IMG/VR virus record: IMGVR_UViG_3300037502_000963
Span: 1 to 26,485 of that record
Origin: a virus
Direction: 5' to 3' (one strand)
DNA: 26,485 bases
The notes below the pieces were generated by a model that saw nothing but the letters and a program-made list of their open reading frames with translations, did not search any database and was not told the DNA's origin. Positions within the stretch are counted from its first letter, which is position 1, and each line of letters begins with the position of its first letter. The position numbers and the translations under genes are program-made. Shown in pieces: positions 6,565 through 14,465 of the stretch.

Positions 6565-6590
6565 AAAGCACCCCGTAAGGTGCTTTTATT
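6565..6590. terminator. Hairpin terminator after the lysis enzyme gene
   Basis: An 8-bp perfect stem AAAGCACC (6565-6572) / GGTGCTTT (6579-6586) with a six-base loop. Read on the plus strand it is followed by TTTTATTTTTT, a strong terminator tail; read on the minus strand the tail is weaker (TTTATGATTTT). It therefore looks bidirectional. It sits between the DUF5675 stop (6593) and the holin start. Confidence 0.65.
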
Positions 6591-6592
6591 TT

Positions 6593-7018
6593 TTATACTA
6601 TTTCTATTGTGTGAGGTTCTTGATTATGTAACAACAAACGATTAACTAAATCAGTTTCCGCTTTCGTGCTTTCAAATATTGAGTTTTCACTTTTTTTATA
6701 TCCAACAAGCAAACAACCTAAACTATGATCTGCTGTGTTCCCTCTGTGGATAAGAACACCATCAAAGCCCTTAATATCTAAAATACGTGGTAACATCCTT
6801 TTGAACTTAGGGGATTGATTAACTATCAATTTATAAGTTCCTAAAGGTATTGCAGTTTTACCAAATATCTTTTTACCTTGAATAAAAAGCAAAGAATCTG
6901 TTTGTTTTAATCCCCTGTCTTTATCTTCTAAGGTATAACAAAAAAACTCACCATTTATAAATAGTGAGCCGATAGTACATATATCGTTTTTAACTTCACG
7001 AATTACTTTCAGTTTCAT
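6593..7018 (-). CDS. DUF5675 protein, putative peptidoglycan-active lysis enzyme
   Basis: 141 residues, full family length. Conserved DUF5675 blocks are visible: the LED motif at 30-32, KTAIPLGTY at 54-62, SPKF at 69-72, and IHRGN (90-94) followed by DHSLGC (97-102). The His...Ser-x-Gly-Cys arrangement recalls the active site of L,D-transpeptidases (H...S.GC), so a cell-wall role with Cys102 and His91 as candidate catalytic residues is reasonable. The family is uncharacterised and this is inference. Placement between a small membrane protein and the holin suggests it takes the endolysin slot. It starts inside the upstream gene (23-base overlap). Confidence 0.82.
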   Translation of the reverse strand: MKLKVIREVKNDICTIGSLFINGEFFCYTLEDKDRGLKQTDSLLFIQGKKIFGKTAIPLGTYKLIVNQSPKFKRMLPRILDIKGFDGVLIHRGNTADHSLGCLLVGYKKSENSIFESTKAETDLVNRLLLHNQEPHTIEIV

Positions 7019-7202
7019 CTTCTATTTTTTTAGGTAATACAGCTTGTTCTGGTTTGTTATATAAGTTTTGAAAACGCTCACGTTCTAAACAGTTATAAAG
7101 TTTCTGTTCTAAGTTTTCAACTCTATTGTGTGTATGCCATAGCCATAATACTAAAACAGCAGTTGCGCCATGTTTCTTTATTAATTCTAATGCTTCTTTC
7201 AT
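6996..7202 (-). CDS. Small membrane-anchored lysis-region protein
   Basis: 68 residues. A short hydrophobic segment (about 11-23, ATAVLVLWLW) is followed by a predicted helix (RVENLEQKLYNCLERERF) and a charged tail. One N-terminal anchor plus a helical body is the layout of small holin-like or inner-spanin-like proteins. No lipobox is seen. It directly precedes and overlaps the DUF5675 gene, so it likely takes part in lysis, but the exact role is not shown. Confidence 0.72.
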   Translation of the reverse strand: MKEALELIKKHGATAVLVLWLWHTHNRVENLEQKLYNCLERERFQNLYNKPEQAVLPKKIEDETESNS

Positions 7203-7204
7203 AA

Positions 7205-7432
7205 TTAATTAATTGGTGGGAATGGTGCAGGTGGTACAAATATTTCAAAAGGATAATCTAATAAATAAGAATATTCACTTTCTTTAATTTCATTTTCATA
7301 TTCAGGTGTTGTAAATAAAAAAGATTTATTATTTATATCCTGCGGGAAAAAGAAAAATGTATCTTCATCTAATGCAACTCCCTGTAATTCTAGTGCCGTT
7401 TCATCTGGGATTAATCTTCCTAATTGTTCCAT
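7205..7432 (-). CDS. Small hypothetical protein between fibre and lysis genes
   Basis: 75 residues, acidic, rich in Phe and Pro, ending in VPPAPFPPIN. No domain recognised. It lies 2 bases after the adhesin-like gene and just before the lysis cassette, so it could be a fibre-associated or chaperone-like protein; this rests on position only. Confidence 0.7.
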   Translation of the reverse strand: MEQLGRLIPDETALELQGVALDEDTFFFFPQDINNKSFLFTTPEYENEIKESEYSYLLDYPFEIFVPPAPFPPIN

Positions 7433-7434
7433 AG

Positions 7435-8247
7435 TTATACGTTTATTCCAAAATAAGTCATTAATGTATTTACTCTTGTATAAAAATTAGATGCTTCAGC
7501 ATCCGTTAATCCATCTCCAAATGATAAAAAAGAATATTCATTCGTAAAATAAGTATTGGTTGTTCTTAATTTTGCAATATATATTGATTGAGTATTTCTT
7601 CCAGTAGATGCTGTTGTTAAAGAAAAAACTTCTGTATTATTTATTCTGTATTTTTTAGAATTACTAGCTATTCTATTTATTATATTAAGACCTCTTATAT
7701 TATTTGTTTGCGACAAAAAAGCAGAAGTACTGTCGTTTATTCTTACAGAATAATTATTACTTGTTGTTATTTTTGGAAATAAATAAAAAGCATTATTTAA
7801 TGTACCTGCATCTTCTGTACTAAATGCTGGACCATCGGTAGTGGTATTATTTCTTAAATAAGAACTACCATGTATGGAATCTTGCCCCATTGCAGTAGGA
7901 GCTAAAAATGTATCAGCATAAGCATTTGTAGGTGTCATACCTGAACTTGAAAAAGCCCAACTTGTTCCATGAAATGTTAATCTAAAAGCAGGGTTACTAT
8001 CAACTGGATTAACTAAATTCCATTTGCAACTTGATGCACTTCCCCAAATAGGTAAGTACATTGCTTTTATCTTGGTGTAAATGCCATCACTTTTAAGACC
8101 TAAATAAAATGTATTAATTGCGTTTTTATCCGCATCACTTGTTATTGCTGTATTAGCAGTAAAGTAAGCTAAAGCATCAGCATCGTAAGCTACAGCACCA
8201 CCAGCTACAGAGTAATCACGCGGGGTTAAACCTAATGATAGTTTCAT
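7435..8247 (-). CDS. Tail-fibre/adhesin-like virion protein
   Basis: 270 residues. The N-terminus (DADALAYFTANTAIT, NTFYLGLKSDG, LPIWGSAS, KWNLVNP) is a module seen in Bacteroidetes phages and related prophages. The rest is Asn/Thr/Ser-rich and beta-sandwich-like, close in style to lectin-type receptor-binding domains. It probably binds the cell surface. The start overlaps the upstream gene (ATGA at 8244-8247). Family-level recognition only; the exact place in the virion is unknown. Confidence 0.75.
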   Translation of the reverse strand: MKLSLGLTPRDYSVAGGAVAYDADALAYFTANTAITSDADKNAINTFYLGLKSDGIYTKIKAMYLPIWGSASSCKWNLVNPVDSNPAFRLTFHGTSWAFSSSGMTPTNAYADTFLAPTAMGQDSIHGSSYLRNNTTTDGPAFSTEDAGTLNNAFYLFPKITTSNNYSVRINDSTSAFLSQTNNIRGLNIINRIASNSKKYRINNTEVFSLTTASTGRNTQSIYIAKLRTTNTYFTNEYSFLSFGDGLTDAEASNFYTRVNTLMTYFGINV

Positions 8248-8525
8248 TCTGCGTAAGCTATGATTGAACCACTTGTTAACTGAAGATTTGTAAATACAGC
8301 ATCACCAGGTGCGTAAATAATAGCTCCCTGTTTAAGTGTTTTACTTCCTAATCCTATTGAAGTTAAATAATTAGTAGTAGTATCTGGGGCAAATCCACCA
8401 GTTAATTTAGCAACTACTGTATCGGCTTGTACAATAAAACAATAGTATTTTTTTCCAGTTCTTTCAACTGTGTTGTCTATATATTCACAACCTCCATTTG
8501 CTGTTAATCTTAATGCGTTTGCCAT
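8244..8525 (-). CDS. Small virion protein, beta-rich
   Basis: 93 residues, beta-strand-rich and Ala/Thr/Gly-rich, with a YYCFIVQADTVVAKLTG core and the ending GSIIAYAE. Similar small proteins lie among fibre or decoration genes in many Bacteroidetes phages. No enzymatic motif. One of five late genes preceded by a GTACTTT-type element (8534-8551), here 18 bases before the ATG. Confidence 0.75.
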   Translation of the reverse strand: MANALRLTANGGCEYIDNTVERTGKKYYCFIVQADTVVAKLTGGFAPDTTTNYLTSIGLGSKTLKQGAIIYAPGDAVFTNLQLTSGSIIAYAE

Positions 8526-8533
8526 TGTCTTTT

Positions 8534-8551
8534 ATTTTTTAAAGTACCTTA
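8534..8551 (-). promoter_or_regulatory. GTACTTT element, copy 1 (18-base spacing)
   Basis: Minus strand reads AAGGTACTTTAAAAAATAAA ahead of the ATG at 8525; 18 bases separate GTAC from the ATG. Member of a five-copy set in late-gene leaders. Confidence 0.4.
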
Positions 8552-8565
8552 ATTTATATGTTTTG

Positions 8566-10140
8566 TCAAATAATTAAATATCCAGATATTCTTACACTCT
8601 GCACAACATTAGTTTGACCTATTGATAAAATTCTTAATTCTAATAAATCATTTTCATTTGCAGATAATGTAAAACTATAATTATTAGTTCCGTTTTGAAT
8701 TAAAAAATTGCCTATTTGTACTGATGTGTTTTGAGTTATATTGTTTAAAAATATTCTTGGTGTTGTTCCAACTGATGCCCCTGTACAAATAGTTCCAATT
8801 ACTAATTTTTTAAACGTTCCTGTTTTTGGTGATCTAATATAGTGACCAACTCTAGTACTTGGTGGTGTAGCTGTTTGAATAGGTAAATCAGATATTAAAG
8901 TTCCAAAATAATAATTACTACTTCCTATATTTCCAGCAGTTAACCAACCCACAGGAATACTTATAACTCCGACTGTATCTGCATATGTTTTTACCGCTTG
9001 TACAGTTGGATATAAAGTATTATTTACAGTAGAAAAATCAGTAGCTTTATTTGCAGAATTTTCAGGTGTGTAACCAACTCCTACATTTAATATTGACCAA
9101 TTTGTAGATGTTTGACCTGGTGAATCAGTTAAAGCTCTAATTGAACTACCAACTACTACTGAAGTACCACCCAAAGTACCTCCGACTGAAATATACCATA
9201 GGTCTCCTTTTAATATCGCCCCTGCTGTACCACTTCCACCAGTTGAAGGAAAAACATTTCCACTTGCATCATAGTTTCCTCTATCGTCTAATAATCCAGT
9301 AACTGAACCATCTACATAGGTTTTAACTGCCTTTTGACTTGGGTATAATGTATCACTATTAGCATTTAATGTTCCATCAATACTTTTGTTTACTGTGTTT
9401 TCTGGTGTGTAACCTAAAGCTTGTACTATAGTTTTATTCTCATATCTTGTTGTACCTGAACTCCAAAATATACCATCATTATGACTTGGTTGTGGCACAT
9501 AAACATTATGCAATTCACCTATTTCAAATCCGTTTGTAATCTTTACATATATTTTACCCTGATTTTGATGTGCGTGAACAACATAACCCATCACAACTAA
9601 ATGATTAGGAGCTGTTGGCTGAATATTACTTAAATTACCAGGTGTTGTTGAATCTAAATAAAGTACATTTCCATCTTCCCATGTTTGCCCTTGTAAGCTT
9701 CCAGTAGTATTTATTCCTGTAATTTCACCAACTGTTATAAGTTTACCACTTGCATTGTTATTTATATTCTCATATACTATTCCAATTGTATCTGTACTAT
9801 TGCCATTTGAATCAGCTAAAGCATAATCAACAGCTAATCTTTGACCTTGCGCATCTGTAACTTTCATTACTTTATATTCACTTGCTAAAAGATTATCGCC
9901 TGTTTTATTTACTACTGTTAAATATAAATGTTCAGGATAACCTGCGCTACCTTCTGGAACATAATCTAATTGAGTCCATGTTTGAACTCCATCACCTATT
10001 TTAAATCTTTGTTGGTCTGTGCCACTATAAAAAACATCACTTGTAAATGCAACTTCACCAGCTAATAATATAGGATTGTTTGTACTCCAATTTGCTGCCG
10101 TGTCTCTTCGTAATTGTATTTTCGCTGTTAATGTACTCAT
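8566..10140 (-). CDS. Tail fibre with Mtd-like N-terminal domain
   Basis: 524 residues. Residues 5-61 (KIQLRRDTAANW, GEVAF, FKIGDGVQTWTQL) are the Mtd_N-type module that attaches many phage fibres to the tail. A middle part (about 70-210) is a beta-rich shaft. Two near-copies of GYTPEN...NK...TLYP..AVKTY(V/A)D at 243-276 and 356-386 flank a WYISVGG-type domain. The last 130 residues form a beta-sandwich likely to bind receptor. The start overlaps the upstream stop (ATGA). Fibres of this build commonly vary at the C-terminus. Confidence 0.87.
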   Translation of the reverse strand: MSTLTAKIQLRRDTAANWSTNNPILLAGEVAFTSDVFYSGTDQQRFKIGDGVQTWTQLDYVPEGSAGYPEHLYLTVVNKTGDNLLASEYKVMKVTDAQGQRLAVDYALADSNGNSTDTIGIVYENINNNASGKLITVGEITGINTTGSLQGQTWEDGNVLYLDSTTPGNLSNIQPTAPNHLVVMGYVVHAHQNQGKIYVKITNGFEIGELHNVYVPQPSHNDGIFWSSGTTRYENKTIVQALGYTPENTVNKSIDGTLNANSDTLYPSQKAVKTYVDGSVTGLLDDRGNYDASGNVFPSTGGSGTAGAILKGDLWYISVGGTLGGTSVVVGSSIRALTDSPGQTSTNWSILNVGVGYTPENSANKATDFSTVNNTLYPTVQAVKTYADTVGVISIPVGWLTAGNIGSSNYYFGTLISDLPIQTATPPSTRVGHYIRSPKTGTFKKLVIGTICTGASVGTTPRIFLNNITQNTSVQIGNFLIQNGTNNYSFTLSANENDLLELRILSIGQTNVVQSVRISGYLII

Positions 10141-10739
10141 GCTTGTACTATTTGATTTGTGTAAACTGTTGAACTCGAACCTCCATCTATTTGATTAATT
10201 ACTAAAACTTGATATGTTTCACCGCCTTTTAAAGTAGTTATTACATTTCCGTTTTGATCTATAATAGTTACTAAATTTGAAGTACCTACATTAGTAATTG
10301 TTGAATCAAAAGGTATTTGGCAAGTATCATATTTAAATGGCTGTTTTAATTGCACATCAAAATAGTAACCTGCATCTTCGTCGTCAAATCTTGGTTCGCT
10401 AAATGGATTTAAAGTAATATTATCGGTTATTAATTTCCAACCGTATATAGTTGAGCTTAATTGTGAAATAACATCTAAACAAATTTGCTGCATATCACTA
10501 AACAGCTCTAATTCATTCTTTTTGCCTTTAATTAAACGATCCATTATATAAATACGCAAAACATAAATATAGGCATTACCTTGAACTTGTGGTGCTTCGT
10601 AATCGACCCACATTGCTGGGTAGTTTGTTATTCCACTTGTTGCAAATTCTACTACACTACCATTACCAAATGAATTGATTTGATAGTGAGCATTTGCAAT
10701 ATTATTTAGGTTCTTTATTGTTTGATTTAGTGTTATCAT
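10137..10739 (-). CDS. Tail-completion-like / minor virion protein
   Basis: 200 residues. The first helix (QTIKNLNNIANAH) is followed by strands and the helix MDRLIKGKKNELELFSDMQQ. This is the alpha/beta pattern of small tail-terminator-type proteins, with an extra C-terminal beta domain (about 145-200). Proteins with the ANAHYQINSFG signature sit next to the connector gene in many Bacteroidetes phages. A head-tail joining or tail-completion role is inferred from fold pattern and position. Confidence 0.7.
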   Translation of the reverse strand: MITLNQTIKNLNNIANAHYQINSFGNGSVVEFATSGITNYPAMWVDYEAPQVQGNAYIYVLRIYIMDRLIKGKKNELELFSDMQQICLDVISQLSSTIYGWKLITDNITLNPFSEPRFDDEDAGYYFDVQLKQPFKYDTCQIPFDSTITNVGTSNLVTIIDQNGNVITTLKGGETYQVLVINQIDGGSSSTVYTNQIVQA

Positions 10740-10833
10740 TCAAATATTGTTTCAATATTTCAATTTTATTGAATAGCTTATAACCGCTTTTTTTTGGTTT
10801 AGTAGCGTTTTCTTTTTTCAAATTTTTCTTCAT
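10702..10833 (-). CDS. Short overlapping ORF bridging connector and completion genes
   Basis: A 43-codon frame starts with ATG at 10833 inside the 3' end of the connector gene and ends at 10702 inside the 5' end of the next gene. It fills the otherwise empty 59-base gap completely. The product is very basic at its N-terminus (Lys-rich, KPKKSGYK) and has a short helix KLFNKIEILKQYL. Overlap at both ends fits the tight packing elsewhere, but the frame is short and AT-rich, so chance cannot be excluded. Function unknown. Confidence 0.4.
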   Translation of the reverse strand: MKKNLKKENATKPKKSGYKLFNKIEILKQYLNDNTKSNNKEPK

Positions 10834-11362
10834 AACTTGAATATCTTATATTTCGCCCTGTGTAAATTCCTTGATCGTATGAATAATTTTGAGGGTAAAT
10901 AGTATCAAACCCACTTCCAGGATTATCATATAAAGGATATAAACTTGCATTTTGCAATAAATAATCAATTAACCTTCTTGTATGATATTGAGCTTTGTCA
11001 GTTACCATAGCCATAAACCGATCCAATTCAGTAAAATCAACACCTGTGCTATTGTCGCTGTTTTTTCTTACTATATTCTTGTTTGTTACCTTATAAGTTA
11101 AGAATGGAGCAGCTTCTACCATAGTCCACCACTTTAAAGCTGGTATGATATAATCGTCTAATAAAGTAGTGTTTAATGCTGTTAAACTTCCGCTTTGAAC
11201 TTGACTGATTATTTCATTGTAAAGTCCCGAACCAATATAATTACGAATGTGAATTTTTTGAGCTTCTTCTATTGATATACGGATATATTTTTCATCTACA
11301 TTAGGATCAACAAATGTGTAGTCCTTAATATAAGTTGCTGTTAAAAGTAATACGGTTGCCAT
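10799..11362 (-). CDS. Head-tail connector protein (DUF6712-like)
   Basis: 187 residues. The IEEAQKIHIRNYIGSGLYNEI block (about 31-51), the LLDDYIIPALKWWTMVEAAPFL block (67-88) and a following long helix fit the DUF6712/gp6-like helical connector family that forms a ring under the portal. It follows the portal gene, separated only by an inserted homing endonuclease, in keeping with portal-connector adjacency. The C-terminal 40 residues are Tyr/Gly-rich. Confidence 0.8.
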   Translation of the reverse strand: MATVLLLTATYIKDYTFVDPNVDEKYIRISIEEAQKIHIRNYIGSGLYNEIISQVQSGSLTALNTTLLDDYIIPALKWWTMVEAAPFLTYKVTNKNIVRKNSDNSTGVDFTELDRFMAMVTDKAQYHTRRLIDYLLQNASLYPLYDNPGSGFDTIYPQNYSYDQGIYTGRNIRYSSYEEKFEKRKRY

Positions 11363-11366
11363 GTTT

Positions 11367-11885
11367 TTAAATGTATTTCCAAATAAAACCTCCTGCTGTT
11401 TTTCTTATTTTTGAACCTGAAGCAACAGCAGCAATGCTTCTATGGTCAATTCTTGTTTGTCTATATGCTTCTCTTACTCCAATAAATTCAGAAATCAAAT
11501 TATTATTTTTATCAAATTGTCCTACCTTTTTTTTAAGTGGACTTGTTTCAATTTTTTTCTGCGTTGTTTTTTCTGAGAATTTTTTACCTTTTTGTGAAGG
11601 TGGCATAAGACCTCCTTCTAATATATTAAATAAATTATCATATTCTTTAATATATTTTTTTTCTAACTCAATAGCTTCTTTAACTTCTAAATTAGAATGC
11701 AATATTTCCAATAAAGGTAAAGTTTTATTTTTTTTCAATTCAATTAACCACTGATGTTTTGCGTAATTATCTTTGTTAGATAATCCACAATGTTTATAAT
11801 ATCTTTTTTTAACATTAGTAGTCATTCCAACATATTTAACATCTTTTGTTAATGGACATCTTAATAAATAAATAGTGTATTTCAT
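11367..11885 (-). CDS. GIY-YIG homing endonuclease with NUMOD domains
   Basis: Freestanding intron-type endonuclease, a selfish mobile gene rather than a virion gene. From the chosen ATG at 11885 the protein starts MKYTIYLLRC, i.e. the GIY strand, with KYVGMT as the YIG part. An Arg (KKRYYKH), a catalytic Glu (IELEKKYI) and the FNILEGG closure follow. A NUMOD3-like helix (QKGKKFSEKT) and a C-terminal NUMOD1 segment (VGQFDKNNNLISEF, FIWKYI) supply DNA recognition. A longer in-frame start at 11936 exists, but the extra 17 residues belong to no domain. It lies exactly between portal (stop at 11938) and connector (start 11362), and is richer in Lys/Asn codons than its neighbours. Confidence 0.9.
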   Translation of the reverse strand: MKYTIYLLRCPLTKDVKYVGMTTNVKKRYYKHCGLSNKDNYAKHQWLIELKKNKTLPLLEILHSNLEVKEAIELEKKYIKEYDNLFNILEGGLMPPSQKGKKFSEKTTQKKIETSPLKKKVGQFDKNNNLISEFIGVREAYRQTRIDHRSIAAVASGSKIRKTAGGFIWKYI

Positions 11886-11937
11886 AAAATTATTTTTATG
11901 CAATATACTAAATATTTTCGTGTCTACAAAATTCATT

Positions 11938-13983
11938 TTACTTTTTTATCTTAACTACATTGGCTGCAAATATATGTCTACAAAATGGAGTTCTAACTTT
12001 ACCACCTTTACGAGACCACCAACCACCTCTAAAATTCCAAACATCCCAGCCAACAATTTTACTAATCTGTTCTATTTGCGCTCTTGAATACATTTTATTT
12101 GCATCCAAAAGTTTAACGCAAAATTCTCTTGAATTTGTTTTGTCTGACTTAACGCCTGGTCTCCACTCGTAAGTGTACATGATTTTAAATTCCTCAAATT
12201 CGTTACCGATTTTATTAGAAGTTCTAATAGCTTCGGAAGTTGGTACTCTAATTAATTTAGTATCACCACCAGTTCTTTTCTCACGTACATTTATTTGCTT
12301 TTCATCAATCAACTCTTGAATAATATCGTTTACCCTATCCTCTTTTATTCTTAAAGTATCTGCAATTGTCTTGTTATCCATTAATGGGTCTTTATCTAAT
12401 AAGCCTACAATATCTCTTTTAATTTGTTTGCTTAATGGAGAAACCTCAACCGCAAACTCAAAACGATTATCTTCATTCATGAATGTTTGCTCAATCACTT
12501 CGTAATTTTCTCTATCATCACCAAACATTTTAAAGATTTCAATTACTTCGTCTATTTCGCTTTCAGATGCAAATGAATGGTCGCATATTTGATCTTTAAA
12601 TCTATGAATAGCACTTGAAACAATTTGTTTTGGTTTGTCCTCTTCCGCTAATGGTGGCAAAGATATTAATGCTCTAATTTCGTTAGCATCCATTGTCTCT
12701 AATACTTTAGTTGCAACTAATGGAGATAATGTGTTTAAAGCATCATTAATAGCGTTTGCACTTGCAGTAGCCTTAACATCTAATGGAGGCAATCCATACA
12801 TTTCACGAATTTCAGGAGGAGTCATTACCTTAATTTTTTCTTCAATTGGTAACTGCTCTTCAATAGGATCTAATTCTTTTAAGTAAATACGATTTGCAAA
12901 TCCTTTTAATTTCAATAAATAATTAAAATCTTTTTCAATTTCTTTTTGATTTGGTATTATATAAGTTGATTTGTAAAGCTCGTAAGAATCATTTATCTGG
13001 TCTTTACTTCCTAACTCACCTGCTGTTTTAATTCCAACCAACATAGGATTTGGAATGTGATGCCCAATTATTAATTCTTGAATAACTTGGTCGTTTAATT
13101 CAGTTAACTGTGCATCTACGTTTTGAGGTGTTAAATGTTCAATTGTAGGAGCAGTTTCTCTATTGCCACTAAATGATATTAGTAAACTATTAGCTCTATC
13201 AGTACCGGTGAATTTATCTTTTAAGCGTGCTTCAATTTCTTCTTTCTCTTCTTCAGTTGGTCTGCCATTACTAAAGTTTAAAATAGTGCCTGCATTAAAT
13301 CCACTTTTTATTGCGTTCAATCTATAATTAGAAAGCTCAACATCTATTTCCGCATAAACAGCAGAAGCTACATAGTCAGGTAATGGATAAGCATCTAAGT
13401 CAGGTCGATATTCTTTTGAAACAAATATTTGTCTGCCTGTTGGTTTCTCGGGATCAAATAAAGGAATATATTCTAAGTCGGTATCTTCTGGTGTTTGTTT
13501 TTGTTTTGACCAGTCCTTTGAATACCAATATCCATCTGCATCTTTTGCCTTTCTTAAATTGTTATAAGGAAAATGTAATAATTCAAAATTATTGCCTGCT
13601 TTATTCCAAATAACTTCTAAATAATAACCTCCGAATAACTTTTTATCTAAAACACATTTTCTTACTATATCTTTTAGTGTATCAAAATTTGTATTCTCTT
13701 TATTTAAAAAGTCATTTGCTCTGGCTATATCTTCAATAGATAAATCAGTAGAATCAAAACCAACACCAGCCCCACAAATGTAAAGTACCTTACCATTAAT
13801 AAAAGCATTGTGCTTAGAACTACGATTAAACAAATAAAGTAAATAAGCAGGGTAGTTGTTATAATAACCACCTTCTTTTTCAGCTCCATAAATAACCCAT
13901 TCTTTTGATTTTTCTTCTTTAAATACAGGTGTTTTATGTGCCTGTAATTTTAAATTTATTACATCGTATATATTACTCTCCAT
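11938..13983 (-). CDS. Portal protein with winged-helix and MuF-like C-terminal domains
   Basis: 681 residues, longer than a simple portal (about 400-450). Residues about 1-375 match the HK97/SPP1-like portal body that forms the DNA-entry ring, including the GHHIPNPMLVGI segment (308-319) and the long stem helices. Residues 376-450 are linker-like. Residues 516-566 (LSKQIKRDIVGLLDKDP, NKTIADTL, VNDIIQELI) have a winged-helix pattern. Residues 603-678 (NSREFCVKL, FRGGWW, TPFCRHIF) copy the C-terminal motif of MuF-type head morphogenesis proteins, usually a separate gene. The start overlaps the preceding gene by 11 bases. The domain fusion is seen in sequence; function of the extra domains is inferred. 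Confidence 0.88.
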   Translation of the reverse strand: MESNIYDVINLKLQAHKTPVFKEEKSKEWVIYGAEKEGGYYNNYPAYLLYLFNRSSKHNAFINGKVLYICGAGVGFDSTDLSIEDIARANDFLNKENTNFDTLKDIVRKCVLDKKLFGGYYLEVIWNKAGNNFELLHFPYNNLRKAKDADGYWYSKDWSKQKQTPEDTDLEYIPLFDPEKPTGRQIFVSKEYRPDLDAYPLPDYVASAVYAEIDVELSNYRLNAIKSGFNAGTILNFSNGRPTEEEKEEIEARLKDKFTGTDRANSLLISFSGNRETAPTIEHLTPQNVDAQLTELNDQVIQELIIGHHIPNPMLVGIKTAGELGSKDQINDSYELYKSTYIIPNQKEIEKDFNYLLKLKGFANRIYLKELDPIEEQLPIEEKIKVMTPPEIREMYGLPPLDVKATASANAINDALNTLSPLVATKVLETMDANEIRALISLPPLAEEDKPKQIVSSAIHRFKDQICDHSFASESEIDEVIEIFKMFGDDRENYEVIEQTFMNEDNRFEFAVEVSPLSKQIKRDIVGLLDKDPLMDNKTIADTLRIKEDRVNDIIQELIDEKQINVREKRTGGDTKLIRVPTSEAIRTSNKIGNEFEEFKIMYTYEWRPGVKSDKTNSREFCVKLLDANKMYSRAQIEQISKIVGWDVWNFRGGWWSRKGGKVRTPFCRHIFAANVVKIKK

Positions 13984-14371
13984 AAGTTATAATCGTTTTA
14001 CTTTGATTATCGTATTCATTATATATAGGTAAATTACTTTCTACTTTTACCATTCCTATTTCTAAAAGCCCAGTCGTGTTATTTATATCTAAATTACTTG
14101 AACTTGTTTGCTCATATATAGCATATTCATAAAATCCTGTTTCTGGCAAAGATACAACACCGCTTGTTAAATTAACTGTTCCTGTTGTTTCAGTTATTAA
14201 AAATTTATTATAACGTGTTGGAAAGCCACTTACATCAGATGCAATAAAATTAACTGAACTCATTAATACTTGATGCTTAAATGAAAACAAGTAATAAGGA
14301 TTTGTCAAAGTAACTTTTTCACTTAATGTAAATACAAGAAAGTTGTTTTGTCCTTTGTTTATGATTTGCAT
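13973..14371 (-). CDS. Conserved virion protein, beta-sandwich-like
   Basis: 132 residues, beta-rich. The blocks NFLVFTLSEKVTL, PYYLFSF, RYNKFLITET, TGFYEYAIYEQTS and NLDINNTTGLLEIGMV mark a protein that recurs between tube/capsid and portal genes in Bacteroidetes phages. The GFYEYAIYEQ pattern looks like an immunoglobulin-like domain. Function not established; a decoration or minor head/tail protein is likely. It starts right after a strong terminator and behind a GTACTTT element with 10-base spacing. Confidence 0.75.
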   Translation of the reverse strand: MQIINKGQNNFLVFTLSEKVTLTNPYYLFSFKHQVLMSSVNFIASDVSGFPTRYNKFLITETTGTVNLTSGVVSLPETGFYEYAIYEQTSSSNLDINNTTGLLEIGMVKVESNLPIYNEYDNQSKTIITYGE

Positions 14372-14373
14372 AA

Positions 14374-14390
14374 TTTATAAAGTACCTAAG
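14374..14390 (-). promoter_or_regulatory. GTACTTT element, copy 2 (10-base spacing)
   Basis: Minus strand reads TTAGGTACTTTATAAATT and then ATG at 14371; 10 bases lie between GTAC and the ATG. It lies downstream of the terminator at 14404-14435, so it could mark renewed transcription as well as translation. Confidence 0.4.
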
Positions 14391-14403
14391 TTTTGAACTA
14401 TTG

Positions 14404-14435
14404 TAAAAAACAAAGGAGTGTATTTCTACACTCCT
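14404..14435 (-). terminator. Intrinsic terminator after the tail-tube gene
   Basis: A 9-bp perfect stem AGGAGTGTA / TACACTCCT (14435-14427 and 14422-14414 on the minus strand) with a GAAA tetraloop, followed by TTGTTTTTTAC. It is the cleanest intrinsic terminator in the window and ends transcripts of the tube-like gene. Confidence 0.85.
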
Positions 14436-14465
14436 AAGCAATCAATCAAATAAACGAACAGGAAT

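Noticed and set aside
11967-11974. TATATTTG promoter-like octamer upstream of the homing endonuclease
   Set aside because: It encodes part of the portal C-terminus and no -33 TTTG lies 19-21 bases upstream; TAnnTTTG is expected many times by chance in DNA this AT-rich.
13781-13791. AAAGTACCTTA inside the portal gene, same as the late-leader element
   Set aside because: It encodes the conserved KVLY residues of portal and is not near a start; similar coding matches (for example near 17905) show that the core alone is not specific.
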